Shown here: piece after piece, positions 1 to 10,714 of the stretch | Numbering within the stretch: the first letter of the stretch is position 1 | How the letters are laid out: the number at the start of each line of letters is the position of its first letter | Assembly (NCBI GenBank): GCA_018881555.1 | Contig: JACAXG010000122.1 | Location: forward strand, 1,770,705-1,834,704 | Reading direction: 5' to 3' | Length of the DNA: 64,000 nucleotides | DNA from: Amblyornis subalaris | Lineage: Eukaryota; Chordata; Aves; Passeriformes; Ptilonorhynchidae | Made by a program: the position numbers and the translations under genes | Notes under the pieces: generated by a model | The model's database searches: none | What the model saw: the letters and a program-made list of their open reading frames with translations, nothing else | Told to the model about the DNA's origin: nothing

Positions 1-17
1 CACTATTTTTAATTCTC

Positions 18-518
18 TCAAACTGCTCTGGTGGAAAAGACAGTTTCTCTGGCAGTAATTGAGCCGCTGGGAGCAAAGAGGATCTTAGAGAGTTCTGGCA
101 AAAGTGCTGCTTTCTGAACTTCTTCCTCCACCAATCGATGACCTGTTGCCTCCTCCGAGTACCCTGCCTGATATTCCCTAACATGCATTATTGCCACCTG
201 TTTTGGTAAATTCTCCGCCTCCAACAGATAAGTAATTAAGCTCTCATGAGCTAATATTTTTCCCCTGCAGGTTAATGAAGCTCTTTCCTTCCACAATTTT
301 CTAAATGGAGTTACTACCCCATATGCATACTTAGAATTAGTAAAAATGTTCACTATTTTGTCCCGATAGAATTCACAGGCTCTTACAAGCACACACAGCT
401 CCACCGTTTGAGCTATGTGAGCAGTAACCTTCACTTCATCTAATTGCTTTACCTTAATAATACTGCATTTTGTAACTCTTTTTGCTTCTGCTACTCTTGC
501 AGACTTACTAATAAACAC
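18..518 (-). pseudogene. ERV pol remnant: RNase H domain
   Basis: An open frame of 166 codons resembles the RNase H region of gammaretroviral Pol. It has a segment with spaced Val, Leu and Cys residues followed by a T-N-S-K-Y-A-Y-G-like stretch (family: the DS.YA core that carries a catalytic Asp). Here the residue before Lys-Tyr-Ala is Ser rather than Asp, so a catalytic acidic residue seems lost. Downstream come I-M-H-V-R-E-Y-Q-A-G and G-H-R-L-V-E-E-E, matching the family's H-x-x-G-H end of RNase H in a changed form. In life this domain removes RNA from the RNA:DNA hybrid during reverse transcription. It is a fragment with no start codon of its own, and is probably non-functional. Confidence 0.75.
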
Positions 519-580
519 ATTTTCTCCCTCAGGACAGGGAATGTCTCATAAATCTTCCCTAGCCCAGGTCTGGAGGTCTA

Positions 581-775
581 TTACTTGCATGCAGCCATGG
601 GCTTCTTCCCAGCCCCCTCTCTAGGGCCATTCAAACAGCAGGCTGGGTTAAACTGTTCCTCGCTTCTCAATTCTAAATCTTCCTGTTCCATTAAACAAGT
701 TTTATACTGTAATAACCGAGCACTGGTCATCCACTTAGAGGCTCTTTCAGTTAACACAGCTTTAACTTGGTGCAA
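581..775 (-). pseudogene. ERV pol remnant: RT connection domain
   Basis: The frame contains a V-L-T-E-R-A-x-K-W-M-T-S-A-R-L-L-Q-Y core, as expected of the connection subdomain between RT and RNase H in gammaretroviral Pol, followed by an E-x-x-F-N-P-A region typical of the same part. The stretch lies between the thumb remnant at 873-1058 and the RNase H remnant at 18-518, in the correct order on the minus strand. Stops and frameshifts separate it from both neighbours, so it is a degraded part of one pol gene rather than a gene on its own. Confidence 0.7.
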
Positions 776-872
776 ACTTTAACAATCAGATATCCTCCTG
801 CTGTCAGTTTTTGGGCTTCAGTTACCATTAAAGCCATGGTTGCACAATTCTGCAGATGAGAAGGCCACCCCC

Positions 873-1100
873 TCACCCATACAATTCAAATTCTTTTTCC
901 CTGCCTGGAAGGGCCAGGGTAAGAGCCTCAGTTAATCTGCTTTTTAATACTTTAAAATTCTGCTTTCCTTCTGGTGTCCATTTATCCAATTTCTTAACTG
1001 GCAGGTTAGGAGTATTACAGGGAGACTGCCGTACATGGTTCCAAAAAAACACCCCCAAAAAACCAAAACCAAACCTGCCTTTAACAGGGACTCAATAACA
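873..1100 (-). pseudogene. ERV pol remnant: RT thumb/connection
   Basis: The frame holds a W-T-P-E-G-K-Q-N-F-K-x-L-K motif followed by L-T-E-A-x-T-L-A-L-P. This is diagnostic of the region after the RT palm in gammaretroviral and related Pol proteins. I find no fingers or palm with a Y-x-D-D box between this stretch and the protease remnant, so roughly 0.5 kb of RT coding sequence looks deleted. A homopolymer-rich patch (aaaaaacacccccaaaaaa, about 1044-1062) lies just upstream and may mark the damaged junction. Confidence 0.72.
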
Positions 1101-1146
1101 GGCTGTAACCACTTTCTTCCCTCCCTTGAAAAGAGGGTATGGTTTT

Positions 1147-1620
1147 TCAGGCACCACTTGTCCCGATTTCTTCAACGGAATTTGGAAAGTCTCCATATCT
1201 AATTTTCCATATTTCCTCAGGACTGTCCACACTTCTGGGTTCACCAGCATAGGCCTTCTCAGACATTTTACGCAGAGTTACAACAGTATTAGCCTCCATA
1301 TCACCTTTTATAATATTGATTTGCGGTCCCAATTTAGTTATTAAATCTCTTCCTCCAATCACAATTAGGAACAAACAGAAATTCATGCATTTCAAACCTA
1401 TCCCCTACATCTAGTAATAGTAGTTGAATAAAATACATTCACTCATATTTTCCACTTACACCCTGAATAATTAAAGAACATCTTGACAATTTTCCCTTTA
1501 GGTAAAAGAATTCAAACTGGATTGAGAAGCCTGTGTGTCTATCAGGAAACACCTCCTCTTGGTTTGGACCCACCCTCAGTGTTATCAAGGGCTCCAGTGT
1601 GGTGGGTAGCTGGTATAATG
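1147..1620 (-). pseudogene. ERV protease remnant and start of RT region
   Basis: On the minus strand, E-P-L-I-T-L-R-V-G (about 1600-1570) matches the start of a retroviral aspartic protease. The flap/core follows as F-L-I-D-T-Q-A-S near 1548-1525, where the family has Asp-Thr-Gly. The third residue is Gln here (codons at 1531-1539), which breaks the catalytic triplet. Further on, G-R-D-L-I-T-K-L-G-P-Q-I (about 1350-1315) is the conserved C-terminal protease motif. Several stops lie between the two. The protease would normally cleave the Gag-Pol polyprotein; this copy cannot. Confidence 0.75.
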
Positions 1621-1639
1621 GAAGCCCCCGACACCTTTA

Positions 1640-1965
1640 ATAATCCATCTCCGTTGACCAGTGGACTTTCTTCTCCTGAGAGTCCACCTGTCTCTGCTTC
1701 CAGCATCCTTCTGCCCTGCAGATAGCACACTGATTCCTTCCCAGCTGCTGTTTGGGTTGGCTCCCTCAGTCCTGGGGGCCCTCCTTGAACTCTGCGGTTC
1801 ACCCCTCGGGGGCTGCAGAAACTCTGCCATCGCCTTTGCTTTCACCTTCGCCTTTTCTTCATCCCTTCTTACAAACACTTGCTGTATCTTTCTAATCAAT
1901 TCCTCCAGGGGCTTATCCAGCCCCCCCGCTACTGCCTGTGGGTTCTTATTGTCCCACAGCCGCCG
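1640..1965 (-). pseudogene. ERV gag remnant: capsid end and nucleocapsid
   Basis: The minus-strand frame reads L-D-K-P-L-E-E-L-I-R-K-I-Q followed by a run of charged residues rich in Arg, Glu, Lys and Ala, as at the end of gammaretroviral capsid. Downstream, in a different frame, is a nucleocapsid-like knuckle, C-A-I-C-R-A-E-G-C-W-K (about 1742-1700). The expected His is Cys and the last Cys is missing, so zinc binding is unlikely. The frame change between the two halves shows at least one indel. The matrix and N-terminal capsid regions (about 1965-2800) are too decayed for me to delimit. Confidence 0.68.
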
Positions 1966-2113
1966 CTTTCTGCAAAATCATTTGTTTCCCTAATGACCCA
2001 AACAAAATCCTTAAAAGAAAATCCTAATCATTCCACGTACAATCTGCACTTCCCAGATATTCCCTCCTCCTCACCACACACTGTACACTAGGGCCGGTCC
2101 CCGTCCTGCTGCA

Positions 2114-2340
2114 GTGCCTAAAGGCAGCCCCCTCGGCGGGCACAGCCAGACGTCCACAGGGCCAGGCAGGCGGCTGGGGCATCCTGCAGCCTCATGGGGT
2201 CGGGGGGCCACTGCCGGGGGGTGGCGGGGTCAGGCGACCACAGCCCCACAGCCCCGGCCTGACCCTGAACCTCCCCACAGGCTTCCAGCCTGTGCTCCCG
2301 GTCCTGCCACTCCTCATTATAGAGAAATATCTTCAAATTC
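2114..2340. other. GC-rich gag/leader stretch of the ERV
   Basis: This is a GC- and CpG-rich stretch inside the ERV, rich in proline and glycine codons in most frames. Its position between capsid-like and leader sequence would suit a matrix or p12-like spacer, but I see no conserved motif. Open frames on the plus strand here are shadows. Confidence 0.4.
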
Positions 2341-2521
2341 TAACTTCCTTGTTTTCCCCATCCTGGAAGCTGGGGATACAAAGAACCTGCAGCCGGCCCT
2401 GGATCAGCTGGCAAATTTTGAGGATAGATGCCTCCTGCTGCTACTTGCTTTAACCATATTCCTCCATACTCCCCTTCAACTAATCCTTTCCCAAAACCAT
2501 TCGTTCCCTGTTGCCAAGACT

Positions 2522-2668
2522 CCTTCTCAACTCCCCTTATTGCCCACCCTGGGCATGGACTGTCGAGACACCTTCTCAACTCCCCTTATTACCCCCATTG
2601 GGTGTGGATTGTCGAGACCCCTGCTTGACTTTCCCTTACTGCTCCCCCTTGGGGGTCCATGTCCTTAA
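2522..2668. repeat. Three copies of a 49-bp tandem repeat
   Basis: The unit beginning ccttctcaactccccttatt occurs at 2522 and again at 2571, followed by a more diverged third copy from about 2620 (ctgcttgactttcccttact). Each copy ends in a gtcgaga or related sequence before the next begins. The 49-bp period is not a multiple of three, so if it lay in gag it would shift the frame. It is inside the ERV leader/gag-start region. Confidence 0.8.
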
Positions 2669-3033
2669 TTGCCTCTGGAAGAATCTGCAAATTACCTCAA
2701 CATTGTCCCAAGAGACTCTTAGGAGATATTTTGGGATCGTCATCCCTTTTGCTGGGACCTCTTCCTGGCTTTACCTGTGCTACCATCCATAGGTGCCATT
2801 TCAGGTTTATTCCCCAAAGATCCCACTGCACTCACCAATGAGATTTTCAGTGGCCCTTCCCTGCGGGCTCTTCACGGACATCCCTTGTCCACCACTGGTC
2901 TGTCTCCTGGACAGCCTCGGGAACCCAGTCAATCGCCTGGCACCGGCTGCCACTGAAGGGAGTTGATCACCCAAACTGAGTGAGGTGTGCCTCCAGCTCC
3001 GCCTGCCGCCCACCGACACCAGACGGTGGAAGT

Positions 3034-3051
3034 CTCCTGGATGAGCTCCCA
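3034..3051 (-). promoter_or_regulatory. Primer-binding site, tRNA-Pro-like
   Basis: On the minus strand the 18 bases after the LTR end read tgggagctcatccaggag. This agrees with the known tRNA-Pro primer site of gammaretroviruses at about 14 of 18 positions, and three of the differences are G-to-A changes, two at positions where the consensus has CpG. It sits two bases after the ...tttaca end of the LTR, as expected for the initiation site of minus-strand DNA synthesis. Confidence 0.8.
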
Positions 3052-3115
3052 TTTGTAAAGAAAAATTCACAACACTGGAGGTTTACATCCAAAAAGGAGA
3101 CAGGAGTCCCATAAC

Positions 3116-3121
3116 TTTATT
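3116..3121 (-). terminator. LTR polyadenylation signal AATAAA
   Basis: AATAAA on the minus strand lies about 70 bases downstream of the TATA-like box and about 60 bases before the U5 end. This is the position of the R-region signal in gammaretroviral LTRs. Confidence 0.65.
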
Positions 3122-3188
3122 CGAATAAAGGGAGAGGCCATGGGCATTTCCCATGGGGTCTCTCTAATTTTGGGGGGATACAACCCCC

Positions 3189-3238
3189 TTTTTATCCTAA
3201 GTTCCTGGCCATATCACCTTCTTCCTTCTCCTCATTGG
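3189..3238 (-). promoter_or_regulatory. LTR promoter: CCAAT box and TATA-like box
   Basis: On the minus strand, CCAAT (3234-3238) is followed about 40 bases later by ataaaaa (3189-3195), a usual U3 promoter layout. Transcription would start near 3165 and run towards lower coordinates. Confidence 0.55.
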
Positions 3239-3420
3239 CTGAGGTACTTGGAAGGTACAGACTTCCCAAATCGCCTATTCTATGGCCCCTGTAATATGCA
3301 CCCTCTTTTGTTATATAAGAGAAACTGAAAAAAACTATTCATAATTCTATTAAGTCTTCGTTCTTTTTCTCTGGGTTCAGGAATTTAACATGGCCTTGGC
3401 TGAGCAACAGTCCGTGTTGA

Positions 3421-4239
3421 TTAGTAACATTTTCTAGAAGTAACAGTTTCTTCTGTTACTTCCCTATCTCTAAGTTCCTAGCCCTATCTACAAGCAGATT
3501 CACACAGTCTGTATGTAAAGACACATTCATCTTATTCCTTTCAGAAGTGATTGACAGTCATAATGGAGACAGACTGATTTAGATCTTCTTAGGCTGAATC
3601 AACAGTAAGTGAAGTCAAGACTGATTCATGCACTAGTTCTATTCTTTCCACTTTGGAAGCCAGAACACCTTCAAGATCTCTACCTCAAGGCAAAACTGGG
3701 TATCTTTTTCTGATGAAGATCTGAAGCCTGGGTCCTCAAGTTAGGTAGCTCAGCAACTCCTTACAGTTTCCTTAACTGGACTAGGAAAAAGTCCAGCCCA
3801 GAGGGAAATATCGTCATCATATATGCTGTTTAATTACAGTCAGAGGTTAAGAAAACAAGATTTTCTTAAAATGTTAATAGGGTGTGGGGTGTGGGGTGTG
3901 TATTGCTAATGGCTCCAGGCACAGCAGGAGGTTCACACCAGGGAGTAAACCCGCAAATAAGAGCATGAAAGGCAAAATAATTCTGTTAGCTTCTCATGAG
4001 GAGAAAGGGAAAGAAAAAGAGGAGAGTTTTTATTTTACTGTCTAACATTGGATGAACACAATGGCAAAGACCCACTGATAATTCTCTTATCTTGAACACA
4101 TTTTGACAGTGTTGACTGCGTTTGACCAAGGGGCTATGGTCCCAAGTAGTGTCAGTCCTTACCTTTTCCACTAAAACATACACTTTAATAGTGTCCTTCT
4201 TCCTCGAGCATTCCCCACTGGACAATGTGTTTAGCCTGT
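3421..4239. other. Non-coding stretch, no gene seen
   Basis: Unique AT-rich sequence. It has a short gtgtggg triplication near 3881-3900 and no open frame, RNA gene or recognised repeat. Confidence 0.6.
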
Positions 4240-5518
4240 ATTAGTTCATCACAGTGCTGTGGTTTTAGCAAGTTCGGAAAATTGATTTGTAAGAACAGAG
4301 GAAAAAAACAGCTTTTCTCGACTCTTTTGGATGAGCTGAGAGCTTAGAGTTGATAGACATGTTGCCAGAGCAGTGGATAGTTGGTTATGCCTCTGTGATT
4401 TCCATATTTTGAGGAAGGAGAAGTCAGAAGTCAGCCATCTTAGCCTCCTCCGGCGAGGAGTGTCGGAGAGATGGCGGCCCCGTTCCCGGGGCTCCATCCC
4501 CGGGAGCCGCCACTGCGGGGACAGCGGCAGCCGAAGCCGAGCGGGCTGCCTATTTCCAGCAGCCGCGAGCAACCATGAAATCACTGCGAGCCGCCGCCAG
4601 CACCCAGGACTGAGCGACACAGCGAAAAAGCCCCTGGGGCCACACGGCAGCAGCTACGTTTCCCACGTGGGTTTTATCTGAACCGACTAGAAACCACCAC
4701 GCAGCCAGTAACGGGAGACATGGCGAGGAATCCAAATAAGATCAACTTCTCCAGGATTCCAGGTACAACTACAGATGCTAATTCTTCTTCCAAGTCAGAG
4801 AGAGCAGGAGAGTGCTGTCACACGGAGAAAGCAAACATGGCGGTGCCCTGAGGAAGGAGCTGAGATGGCGGCACTGAGGTCAAAGAGAGAACAGAACCAC
4901 TGAATATTGGAACTGAGATTTCTCCTGCAAGCCTTGGTGAGCTGTAATGTAACAGACTATTTCTCTGTAATTCATTTTGACAGTACATTGTGGGGAAGGA
5001 GAAAAGCTAGAGTGCTTTTACAGATTTTGAAGAAGAGAACTTTTTACTTCCAGGCTGGGCTTGCTCATCCTTAAAAAAGGCTAACCCCGTGGACTTTCTT
5101 ATGACCCACAGACTGCGAGTGTTTTGTGGGAGAGAAAAGTGTTTTACCTTGCGCAGCAGCCTTCCAGGCAGCAGCTGTGGCCGTGGTTTATGAAGTTACA
5201 GCAGAAGAAAACTCTTTTCCATAAGCATAAAGAAGAACTCTCGAAGCCCCATGCTCATTTTTCCCCTTGCACGGTCAGTTGGAAAGTGGGAGGTACTTGG
5301 GAAGAAGAAGGTATCTGGATGTTTGCCTTAATAGTTTTTTTTTTCATTATTCTTGTATTTTTAGTTCTATTAGTAATAAAATCTTTTTATTGTTTCAAGC
5401 TTGGAGCCTGTTTTGCCGTGTAGTTTTTCCGTTTTCCTCAGTATCCCTATTTCTCCTCATGAAAATAAATTCTAATTCCACTGTGAAATTATATCTTGTG
5501 GTGTTCGGCACTACATCA
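4240..5518 (+). mobile_element. LTR-like element, copy A, with CpG-rich 5' half
   Basis: The right part has cctggctgggctt-like sequence, a pyrimidine-rich run, then aataaaatctttttattgtttcaagcttggagcctgtttt (5376-5415), which resembles an R-U5 boundary with a polyadenylation signal. The same architecture and motifs recur at 32690-33265 (copy B). Shared anchors include ctctgtaattca, a bracketed ctgggctt/ctgggatg...ttattc...aacc..gtggactttcttatgacc block, and caagctt.gagcctgttt. The left part (4430-4880) is a CpG-rich, U3-like stretch with several ATGGCGGC-type motifs. The left end is arbitrary and no target duplication was found. I infer an avian LTR of an ERVL-like family; a full database comparison would decide. 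Confidence 0.55.
4434..4872 (+). promoter_or_regulatory. Cluster of YY1-like ATGGCGG motifs
   Basis: Motifs of the form (A/G)ANATGGCGGC or its reverse occur at about 4434-4440 (gccatct), 4469-4479, 4716-4724 (acatggcga), 4834-4843 and 4862-4872 inside the CpG-rich half of the LTR-like element. YY1 is known to bind AANATGGCGGC. Binding here is inference. Confidence 0.4.
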
Positions 5519-7647
5519 GCGTCAAAATTCCACACGCAGCATTCACAGAGTAGCTCAATCACCAGGCAGATTAGCAAGAGAAAACAGGCTTCACCGACTC
5601 AACTTTCTGATTATTGTGGAGTCGGGGAGACATCTGTCCTGCTGCCACCTGGGCTGTGTTACTTGGGCCTTTCAAAAATCAAGTACAGGAAGGAGGGCAA
5701 AATTACAACTTCAGTAAGAATTGTCCCAGGCTGTTAATTAAGTGATAGCAGGGCTGTCCAAATACCATGCATGCTGTGTCAGTGGGGAAGACGAGGGGTT
5801 CAAGGACAGTTACAGCAGAAGTCAGGTGCCATTGTTTAGCATCTGTCATTGGCACAAGCTGACACTGAGACCCCTAGTAAAGGACGAAAGGATGAAAGAT
5901 CCCAGGGGGCACTGGCAGTACATGTTGGCATTCTAATTTGTTACCTTCACAGCAAACATATTTTCAGGGGCTTTTCTTCAATCTGCATTTCTTTATCCTT
6001 GCTTGTCCTAGAGAGAAGCACGTGCAGGTGATTCGCTGTGCATGCATTACTCTTGTGACTGACGTCCAAAAAAATTGCTTCCAAACCATGTATCATTGTT
6101 ATTCTATGGCTCTTAAGTTTCAGAATGTCCAATATGGGAGAAGGGAAATCCCAGACTATCCCATCTTCCCTGAAATCACTGGATCTTTAATGCATGTAAT
6201 CTGTATATTTGGGCAGCTCCCAAAATGAAGAGACTCAAAGAACATATATTTCCTGTGACTGAAAACTGCTTTGAAAAGCAGGGCAGTAGTTAAGATTACC
6301 AGAAAAACATGAGAAGGTGGTTGTCTAAACAAATGAAAGTTTGGGGGTTTTCCCCCACTCAAGAAAAAGTTGACTTCTGAATGTTTCTACAAAGGCATCC
6401 CTCTCCTAGAGCTGGTCTTGTCAGAGAAACTGTTTGATTTCTGCTTGCTAAGTTCTCCCGAAGGACACAAAACTACAGGTGGGTAGTTTTCTGTAGCGTT
6501 AGCACAACACATGGGCTCTGGCCACCAGAGGTGGCTGGGGAGGTAGTAGGACCTGTGGGCGGGAAGTGTGGAGGGGAGGAGTCTCCCCAAAGCCCATGAG
6601 TTCAGCTGCAGCTTGGGATCAGCCATGCAACCGAAGCCAGGCGCTAGGGATAGCTGAGCTTTTAATCTTTCTGTGTCACAGTATACCTGGTCTGGTGTCC
6701 ATGCACAGATGCAACACATATATGAGGTCTCCTGCAGTTCATCGCTGGGAAGTGGCTGACTCTCTGGGTGAAAAGGAGCAAACAGCCTTCCATCAGGTCT
6801 AGGTATGGGCTCCATGCGAAAGGCACGTTGCGTGTAATGACTTTCAAAATCGGAGCTTTTGTGGTTGCCATCTGGCTCAGCTGGCAGAGCCAGAGGTGTT
6901 CGTGTCTGCCACAAGAGCTGGAGGATCTGAGCAGCCTGGGACTGCCCTGGTGGGGACAGGCAGAAAGGAGCATGGACGAGGTGAGAAAGGAATTCTGTGA
7001 ATAGCTAGCAAGTCCTGAGGAGATCCTCCCTAAACTTTGTTAGGTAAAAAAAGCAAACACACACCCCCTCGAAAAAGAAGAAACCCAGCTCTTCTGCTTA
7101 GGGGTTTTAATGCAATTTGCAAGCACAAATCTATGTGAAATGGGGAAGAATTATGCCACGGGATGTAGTTAAATGCTTCTCTGTTCATCTCTTTTTGTGT
7201 GGTGATTTGGGACCACAGCTAGGGACAGAAAGCAGGAATGTGCTGCAATATCATGAAGCAAACAACACCGTTTTGTTCCAGAAATGTCCCAAATGTGGGA
7301 CCTTGAACCTTCCCCACCCATGGCATCCTTTTGCTTGGAGATTCCTCTCCAGTTTACATCAGGGCATAGCTGCACAGCTGAACCTCAGTATTGGTGTCAG
7401 TTCCATAAGTCAGTGGTACAGTATGATTTGGTACTCTGAGCAAGGAAAAACAAGTCTCTGAGACTGATTAAGCTGGGGAAATTGAGTCGCCCATAGTTTT
7501 TGGCTCTTACAGAATAATTGTGCAATGGAGGAATGAAAACAAAACCAATGACTGTGAAGAAGGAGGTGAGGAAGGGGCTAGTAACCACCATTTGGGTAGT
7601 GGAGTTGCATTAATACAGCAAGCAGAAGTCTGTTTATTCTCTTACTA
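5519..7647. other. Non-coding stretch, no gene supported
   Basis: No recognised repeat or exon. A 175-codon open frame runs on the minus strand at 6387-6914, within a slightly GC-richer patch, but I recognise no domain in it and see no splice or promoter context. It is most simply chance. Confidence 0.5.
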
Positions 7648-7735
7648 GCTGTCAAGAAGGAAAAAAAAAAGAAGAAAAAGAAAAAGAAAGAAAGAAAGAA
7701 AGAAAGAAAAAGAAAGAGGAGAGAAAAGGATGAAG
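7648..7735 (+). repeat. Polypurine microsatellite (GAAA)n-like
   Basis: The run aaaaaaaaaagaagaaaaag passes into repeated gaaa units and ends in gaggagagaaaagga. It is a purine-only tract of about 85 bases, which can form triplex or slip in replication. Confidence 0.9.
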
Positions 7736-10714
7736 ACAGAATGATTTTATTATTTTGAACTACTTAACAAGAACAATGTGGAAGCTAGTAAAAAACTTTG
7801 ATGTTTAACAAGCGAGACTTGGCTGGGTAAAACAGTAGTAGTGGTAGTAGGTAGTAAAATTGGAAAATATTCAGAATGTAACCACTTTCTTTTTGCCACA
7901 GAGTCCAAAATAGTGTTTCAATTCTACCATGTCAGTGAAAGCAGAATGAATGGCAGATGTGATTTTGGTGCTCGTTTGCCTGCTTTTAAGGTTCACTGAT
8001 CCTGCTTACACCTGAAACAAAGGCAGAGCCTGCCTTGGTTTCAAGAAGAGCTGGTTTTCATGGCTCATTCTGATTGCCCACTATCATATCATTTATTATT
8101 GCTTTTATATACATTTGTGTATGTAATGTGGTTCCTAGGGCATGTGCAAAGGCACAAAGCCTCTCTGCCTGCATCATTGCCCATGTTTTCACAGTGCAAG
8201 CTGACAATTTCCACTTGTTCTCTCTCCAGACTGCTGTTTCAAGAAATGCTCAAGTCCTTCACAAGCCTATGGCATATGTGCATGAAAACAGCCTGCCCCA
8301 CTGCACCAAGGTGGGAGGGACAAGGCTCATGTGCCTGCCACAGAAGCAAAGCCTTTGAGCACACTTAGACTGGAGGGACTGGTCTTTGTCTCATTACAAA
8401 CAGCCTCCCCTGACACTCCAGCCAGTGTCTGAGAATACCAAGATCTAAATGCTAAGGTCTAAAAGGAAAACAATACCTTCCAGATGCTCTCCCAGGAAAG
8501 ACAGTATCTTGGAGGGAAAAGCAGAGAAGAAAAGGAAGATCTGACACAGAGAAAGGGAGATAAACAGAAAGAACTGGTCCGAAAAGAATTTTCTTCTGGT
8601 TTTTTTGATGTGAAAGGGGAGTATTATCAGAATGGAGAAGAGTTTGCAATTGTGTCATGTACAGAAGTCTAAGCCATGTCATCATTTGATCATGCTTGAG
8701 CATCATCTTCACTTGCAGCAACAACACTGCAGCAGAAAGGCTCACCCCAGAGAAAGTGAACAAATGAAGCAATCAAATGAAAGTGAAAAAAAAAAGGTAG
8801 GAGAACTGGGTGAAGAGCTATTTAAGAAAGAATAGAAGCAGTCTGAGAGGCCCTTGAAACCTGAGAGGCTCTGTTTATGTTGCAGAGCTACATATCTGTC
8901 AGCTGATAACAGAACCCGTTTGGTGGCTGGTAAGGTTTGCTTGTGCAGATATTGGGGTAGTGCAGAGGTTACATAGGAGCTGGGGATGGCATGTAGCAGC
9001 TGGGGTCTGTAAGAAAGGAGCAGGAGGAACAGGTTCCTCTGCTGTGTCCATCCAGCACCGTGAGGCCTTGATACCCAGCATGAGTTTTACAGCCTGAAAA
9101 TGTGTGAAGGCTACTTTGGGAGGGTGAAAGTCTTGCAGTGTCCATCCCAGAGGAAGGCTGTGACTTTAGAAGAAGAATTTAGATTTTTTTTTATAGTTTG
9201 TATTGAAATAGTTGGATAAAACAAGTTTTCTTGTTCTAGTTGTGTTTGCAAGTGGGGAAAACTAGCCCTCTGCAAACACTAGAAAGTGCAGATTAAGCAT
9301 CACAGATTTTTGTGAGAAATGTTCAAATTCAAACTTCTTGCAGTGAGCCCTGTGTACACCAAGGCTGTCAGTGAACCCACATGGTCATCTCCACATCAGT
9401 GGAAAACAGAAGGAGACGGCAGCTAAGTACAGAGAGAGAGGAACCATGAATCAGTTCTCCAAAGAAAGAGCAAATTTTTCTCCAGTGTTACCATTCTCTA
9501 CAGAAACATTTTCAATCATGTCAACTCATATTGCCATTCTTCTGTAGTCAAGTCAGGAAATCAGGTGTCTGATGTTCCAGTGCAAAGTATCAACACTGTC
9601 TAAAAAAAAACAAACTACCAAACCCAAAAAAGCAATAGCAAAGTCCAGTAAATACACAGGCTTTTTCGGTGCTCTGAAATCACTGAAATATCTGAAAAAC
9701 ATTAAAACAGTCATTTGCATAAGAAATACATCTTTAGGAGCATTATTCCCTGACTTCCAGTTTTACCCTGATTGCAATGGAAAGATGCAAATAGTCAGTC
9801 AGCCTAAGGCCAGCATGAGAATTATATTATATCTATTTTTTTATCCAGGAGGACAATGGATTATAACCATGCCCAGTGGCTTCATGTTCTTTCAGCACAA
9901 CCAAACACATTCAGAGGTTGTCTGCATCCTGAAAACAACTGTTCCCTGTTTTCATTGTTTCTTCTTTTAGAGTTCAAGCTCCTTCTTTCTCAAAGTTGTT
10001 CCTACCAAGTTACTACAAGGGATGCCAGGCTTGATTTCATACTGCCACACTACCATCTACTTCAGGAGTAGAGGTGTCCCTTCCCATGAGTGCCAGTAAG
10101 GAATGCACTCAAACCTTATGCTTCTCTTCAAAGTTGTCAGCTGAGTATGAAGGTCTCCTTAAGCAGTAGAGGCTTTTCTCAAGACTTGCTAGGAATGTGT
10201 GCTCATGGGCATGTTAAAATGGAGACTGTATTCCCTGTTGGTATCAGTCTGCCTGGTCACAGAGACTTTAAGAAGGTACAATTCAGTTACTATTAGCTGG
10301 GCTATTGCAGACAGTGTAGGACACCCCTTCTACCCAAACTTATTGGTCCTTGAACTACAGGCAGTGGAGAACTTGAGCTAAACTGGCACTGTACCACCTG
10401 CCTGGCCTAACCTTCTGTATGCAGCTATGTAAGTTGCACTTTTAAATAACAACTGCAAAAAATAAAACCCAAGGGTGTGGAATTGCAGGTGGGGAGGCAA
10501 AACAGCTGCATTTTCCTTTTTTAAATTGATTTGGATAATTGTGACTGCAGACTGAAACTAAAGAATGACTATTGCAAGCTCCAACAAGTCACAGCTTCTT
10601 CTGTCTTGTTTCAAGTGAATTAATAATTGTTTGCTTTTTTGTCCCTCCATTTTTGCAAATTTACAAAGTTAATTTCTGCCAGCATGACAGTATTGATTTA
10701 TTAAAAATCAAATA
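7736..10714. other. Non-coding stretch, nothing recognised
   Basis: Open frames here are short (all 132 codons or fewer), without domain signatures. No repeat family was recognised by eye. Confidence 0.5.

Larger units (their letters stand above)
1..3420 (-). mobile_element. Class I (gammaretrovirus-like) ERV, 5' part, decayed
   Basis: Reading the minus strand from right to left, I see a 5' LTR (about 3420-3053), a tRNA-Pro-like primer site, an untranslated leader, gag remnants (about 2000-1640), a protease remnant (about 1600-1150), RT thumb/connection remnants (1100-580) and an RNase H remnant (518-18). The element continues past position 1, so the rest of pol, env and the 3' LTR are outside the window. 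All frames carry stops and shifts, and the RT fingers/palm appear to be deleted because protease-like sequence is followed almost at once by thumb-like sequence. The class is inferred from the primer site and from gag-pol similarity. It cannot encode a working virus as it stands. The outer LTR edge near 3420 is uncertain. Confidence 0.85.
3053..3420 (-). mobile_element. 5' LTR of the class I ERV
   Basis: The LTR ends on the minus strand with ...ctttaca next to the primer site. Moving upstream come an AATAAA signal (3116-3121), a TATA-like ataaaaa (3189-3195) and a CCAAT box (3234-3238), in the order and spacing of R-U5 and U3. The U3 start is not certain: a terminal TG could be near 3410, but I see no matching target-site duplication because the other end of the element is off the window. 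Confidence 0.7.

Noticed and set aside
2114..2668. 184-codon plus-strand open frame
   Set aside because: It is antisense to the ERV gag/leader; its length comes from a GC-rich tract and the 49-bp repeat.
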